From contig CAJNDS010002371.1 of NCBI GenBank assembly GCA_905221605.1, forward strand, positions 174,415 to 238,414: a stretch of 64,000 nt of DNA. The letters run 5' to 3'. The notes beneath the pieces were generated by a model. That model had not been told where the DNA came from. It saw nothing but the letters and a program-made list of their open reading frames with translations, and ran no database searches. Of this stretch, positions 60,501-64,000 are shown one piece after another. Each line of letters begins with the position of its first letter. Positions within the stretch are counted from its first letter, which is position 1. Origin of the DNA: Symbiodinium natans. Lineage: Eukaryota; Sar; Dinophyceae; Suessiales; Symbiodiniaceae. The translations under genes and the position numbers were made by a program.

Positions 60501-60751
60501 TGAACTGGACCCGGGATTCATCGGCAACCGCTTCCTGCAGCCAAGCAGCCGAGCGGGATTATTCAATTCAAGGTGGGAAATAAAACCCAAACATGCACGC
60601 AAACCTGTGAACACCGAGCTGAAAAAGCTCTGGTCCATGCATCCTCCCCATTTCAAGTGCCCATGAAACACAATGGCTGTCTCCTTGATGAAAGGAGTGA
60701 CCTCTCTTTCTCGACTGGGGCGTCTCCGCCCTGAAGCAGGAATGGCCTGGC
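57525..60751 (-). CDS. Amplified e1-e2 exon pairs
   Basis: Six alternations of e1 and e2 on the minus strand. e1 lies at 60682-60751, 60170-60239, 59656-59725, 59212-59281, 58698-58767, 58254-58323 and 57745-57814. e2 lies at 60482-60545, 59966-60030, 59523-59585, 59008-59070, 58565-58625, 58050-58110 and 57525-57585. e1 reads ACQAIPASGQRRPSREREVT, and e2 reads ARVQFNDAVSTEA after a CAG acceptor. This part is both an older ~480 bp pair duplication and a recent 958 bp one. If all are spliced in, the protein gains about seven short repeats. Exon skipping or pseudo-exons are possible. Confidence 0.6.
57993..60540. repeat. 958 bp tandem duplication, 2.6 copies
   Basis: Units 57993-58950, 58951-59908 and a partial 59909-60540. 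Between units only a handful of differences were seen (for example ACAAACAT versus ACTAACAT, and CATGCCCCATGT versus CCCGCCCCATTT in the third). Introns are as similar as exons, so the event is recent or is kept alike by conversion. Confidence 0.92.
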
Positions 60752-60789
60752 AAGCAGGCCCCAACCGCGCTCGCATTTGTTTTCTTAAT

Positions 60790-62230
60790 CTAGAAAGCAC
60801 TTCTCGTGCATTGCCGTGCATCCCTCGGAGGGAGGCCGGGTTGGGCGTGCTCGTGCACGAGAGGTTCAGTCGGTCTTTCTAGCAGCGTGGAAACCATGCG
60901 CGAACAGATTGCACACTCCGGTGCAGGTCCTTCAACTGAGCTTAGCCCTGAGCGCGTCACGCGACTACGAAGTCCAGTCGATGTGATATACTTTATGCCT
61001 CCATATACCTCCTCAACGCCCTTCCCCACAGCAACCCTTGCGTCGTCTCCTCCTCCCCTCCTGGGTGCAAATATGGCGCATGGGGGATTCGGGTCACCTC
61101 CACTCCGTGCAGTCGCGAACCCAAAACTCTACGGGGTTCTGTCTTGGTCGGACTTGTCGAGGTTGGTTATTTCACAGCCCTCCCCGACAATCGGCATGGC
61201 ACACTCTGTCTGAAGTAATATCAGCCCCCTACGTCGTTTACTGGGACTCACTCTCTCTCCCTGTGGTATGACGAGCGATATCGTCAGGCTTTCGAAGCGA
61301 TTATAAGGCGTACACTTCATGGCTGCAGGCGAGACTGCCTCCGAAATTCAAGATTTACATCAAACCCTTGTCCTGGCGATTCACATCATTCTACTGTTCA
61401 CTTAATAGGAGCCTTATTGCCGACGTGATCGCTTGACTTTCAGAATTCCCAGGTTCGGCTTCGACAAAGTGGCCTCATGTCTCAGGCTGAAGACACTTCT
61501 CATTGCGATTTCGAGGGTTCGTTCGCTACCGGTCCCGCCCAACCAGCCCTGATTCGGCCTTTTGCCGGCAGCAGTGAGCCCTATCAAAAGTATGGATGGC
61601 CCGCTGCTCTCTCTCTCTCTCTCTTTTTCTGTCTCGTCCCTTCTGCTATGGCGATCGCATCCGCTGGCTACGCGCCCTCCAGCATCTCGATGATGTTGTC
61701 CAGCCCCCTTGTCATTTTGCACTTTTTCCCTCTCTCTCTCTCTCTCTCACTCTCCCTCGCCCTTATACCCAGCGAAGACGACCCCCTGTCCGCTATTGTG
61801 CCCTATCGTCACCTTGGTATTCGACTGACTAGTTATGCCCTCTCTTCTTTCCTTCCTGCCGGTCTGCCATCCTTCCTTTCTTACAGCACGCCTAGCTCCC
61901 TGGGGTCACCCGAAACGTGCATGTCACACGGTCTCCTCCCATGAGTGCATGTGATGCTCTCTTCCTTCCTTCCGCACCTATGCCCCCCCCCCCCCCCCAA
62001 CGGGAGGGGCCGCCCGAAGGCACGTGTTACCGGGTCAGTCGATGTGAAGATGTGTGATATTAGTGCCTGGTACAGTGTGGAGCTTCCCATCACCTAACCC
62101 CAACATGAATCGATCAACGCCCATACCATCATGGGTCGGCTCCCTGTGCACTGCAACTACCTACGAACCTTTTGGGTTCTGCTCCCTCTCTCTGGCTCAA
62201 GTGCGCGCTTGCACTCCGAGTGGTCTGTCG
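60790..62230. other. Spacer without secure exon
   Basis: Contains TC microsatellites at about 61605-61625 and 61730-61755 and a 16-C run at 61983-61998. Weak ORFs occur on both strands (plus 60806-61213, minus 61129-61320) and are not supported. Confidence 0.45.
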
Positions 62231-62242
62231 TGAACAGTCCTG

Positions 62243-63557
62243 GGCCTCGATATCTGCCGCAGGAAATATCCGAACAGTTTTTGCCGTGTCTGCGAAGGTC
62301 TCCTGACAAGGGCAAACAACAAAGGTATTTGACTACACAAACAGGAACCCATCCTCAATGATCTCGGCACCAACGTGGGGAGTTGGCATCCTCTCACACA
62401 AGTGATGGCAGCACACCGTGCTGGCCGAGAAGAGGTGAACATAGAGGAATGGGTTCGGGTATGTAGTGGGTGCCGTACTGGCGAGAGAACCCCCATGTAT
62501 CCCTGGCGTTCCCCACAGGTTCTGACCAGAATACACCTCAGAACAGACTGGCTGAGTTGCAAGACTTCTGCACGTGTTTGATGCGTTCCGTCCTGTCTCT
62601 GCTCGATCGGAGCGTCTCATTGCCTTGTACTTCAAACTCCTCGACAATGAAGACTTAATGATTTAATGCTTCTTTAGACGTGTCCTCTGAGTCCCATAAC
62701 ATCACGCGTCCTCGACTGTCGACACCACCGGTGCAAGCAGCACTCGCCGGTCCTGCAAGGTGTCTGGTAGCATATAATGCAGTCAACTTGTGTCAACTTC
62801 AGCTGGTTAATTGTCAGAATGTGTTGGCATTGAAATATATTGAAATGTATCGGATCGGCCTCAGACAAGGCAGCCGCTGCTGACGCGTAGGGTGTGGTGA
62901 TGTGGTCGCGGACTGGCCGACTACCAACCTGGAAAGGCTCTGCGTAGCTGGAAACCACCAATGGCCTAAGCAGTATCAAGCATCTTGCGACTCCCTACCA
63001 TCCACCTCTGGCACATCCTCGGGCAGCTCCGGCGCTGGGTTTTCTATGGTTGAAACAGCGTCGGAGAACTGAACCGAGGCGGCCGAGGCCGCCGAGGCCT
63101 TCGGGCACGAAAGAGGCAGAACCACACCAAACGGATGCAACGCATTGTGGAACGTCTGGCTCATGTCGAGTCTTGGACACAATCAAAGAGATCACGGGTG
63201 GCCACAAAACCCCATGCCACATTCCAGTAGCGGCTGTTTGCACAACGATGAACATTGACATACATTGACCTTCCGACGAAGAACAGAGCAATGTGCCTCT
63301 GCTAACGACTGCAAACCTCGAGGCGTCCGCAGGCCTCTGACCTCGCTGCACTGTTGAACTGCACGCGTCGTGCATCAGGAGGCAAGGCATCCTCCTGGCA
63401 CTGCACACACCATCCTTCCCAACTGCACATAACACAGATCCCGGCAAAGCAGGGACAAGGTTATGGCCAGCGACAGCCACTGCAGATCCTTGACGAAAGG
63501 AGTAGCTTGTCTTTCACGGCTTGGCCGTCTTCTGCCAGAAACTGGAATGGCCTGGCG
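62243..63557 (-). CDS. Repeat module 1 (exons e1-e7), unknown protein
   Basis: In order: e1 63487-63557 QAIPVSGRRRPSRERQATPF, e2 62999-63088 ASVQFSDAVSTIE followed by ELPEDVPEVDG, e3 62884-62931 QVGSRPVRDHITTPYA, e4 62709-62762 LQDRRVLLAPVVSTVED, e5 62590-62645 EFEVQGNETLRSSRDRT, e6 62350-62393 RMPTPHVGAEIIED and e7 62243-62300 TAKTVRIFPAADIEAQ. Complete set. The upstream start of the gene is not in the window or not recognisable. Confidence 0.65.
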
Positions 63558-63599
63558 TGCCACACACGCTGCTTCAGAGCTACATTCTACCATGTCTAT

Positions 63600-64000
63600 C
63601 CATATCCACGATCGCACTTGTCGAGACCAAATCATACCAACTCTGCACGTGCGTGTACCAGTGCTCACTAATTCTCGGTGTTTGTGACTCTTCCTGAGCT
63701 GGCTTGGGAGGGTACAGCCAAATTAACTCTTGCAAGCCCTTGCTCGCAAGTTGCGAGTTGAGCTTCCGCGCATTCTCGCTGCGCCCCGCATTTTCCGAAC
63801 ATCTGAGTTACTGCGGGCGACCCAGTGCAATCTTGCATGATTTGCATGCTCTCTTGAAAACGGTCCAGCCTCGGAGTCTGGAATGAGGGAGAGAGAAAGA
63901 GCAAAGGAAAAATATGGATGGAGCAACCTGCCATCTGCAAAATCAAAGGGTCAAGAAGCGCGAGGAACCCAATACACCACCCGAGACACGCGGATAGGTG
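63600..64000. other. Window end, nothing secure
   Basis: Short ORFs on both strands with no motif. Probably intron or 5' flank of the module gene. Confidence 0.4.

Noticed and set aside
47740-62300. Exons e4, e5 and e7 as further cyclic-nucleotide-binding domains
   Set aside because: EFEPG in e5 recalls the cNMP fold, but no GD turn or FGE...R cassette follows in any module.

Overview
The window looks like nuclear DNA of a dinoflagellate. This is inferred from content only. The signs are sparse small exons in long non-coding DNA, an alveolate-type cyclic-nucleotide-dependent protein kinase cut into about twenty tiny exons, degenerate TTTAGGG-type telomere-like tracts inside the sequence, heavy microsatellite and minisatellite load, and large non-LTR retrotransposons. 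No rRNA, convincing tRNA, CRISPR array or prokaryote-style operon was seen.

Layout. 1-6.8 kb: one long plus-strand non-LTR (LINE-like) retrotransposon with an APE-type endonuclease, a reverse transcriptase followed by C2H2-like zinc fingers, an unrecognised ORF, and a last ORF that reads as a ubiquitin-specific protease (USP/C19) domain starting in an ATGA stop/start overlap. 6.8-15.4 kb: simple repeats, homopolymers, a foldback element, several minisatellite families (one of which keeps a small hairpin in every copy), and weak minus-strand exon candidates. 15.4-18.9 kb: four copies of a 230-232 bp inverted-repeat MITE embedded in GTA-type microsatellite, part of it duplicated as an ~830 bp higher-order repeat. 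18.9-19.9 kb: a broken transposase-like gene. 20.7-24.3 kb: a decayed LTR retrotransposon with recognisable reverse transcriptase. 24.3-31 kb: mostly repeats and no secure gene.

31.5-63.6 kb is dominated by minus-strand coding exons. The clearest gene (38.8-46.7 kb) is a PKG-type kinase: three cyclic-nucleotide-binding domains, then a kinase domain, with all main kinase motifs but YLD in place of HRD in the catalytic loop. Upstream of it in the direction of transcription (47.5-63.6 kb) lies an array of about five copies of a seven-exon module of unknown function. Its copies differ mostly at third codon positions, so it is a real repeated protein domain. One part of that array (58.0-60.5 kb) is a very recent 958 bp tandem duplication. 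Whether the module array and the kinase form one giant gene or two adjacent co-oriented genes cannot be settled from sequence alone.

The most unusual items are the USP-carrying retrotransposon and the seven-exon repeat module. Exon limits given are approximate because splice sites in this kind of genome are often non-canonical.
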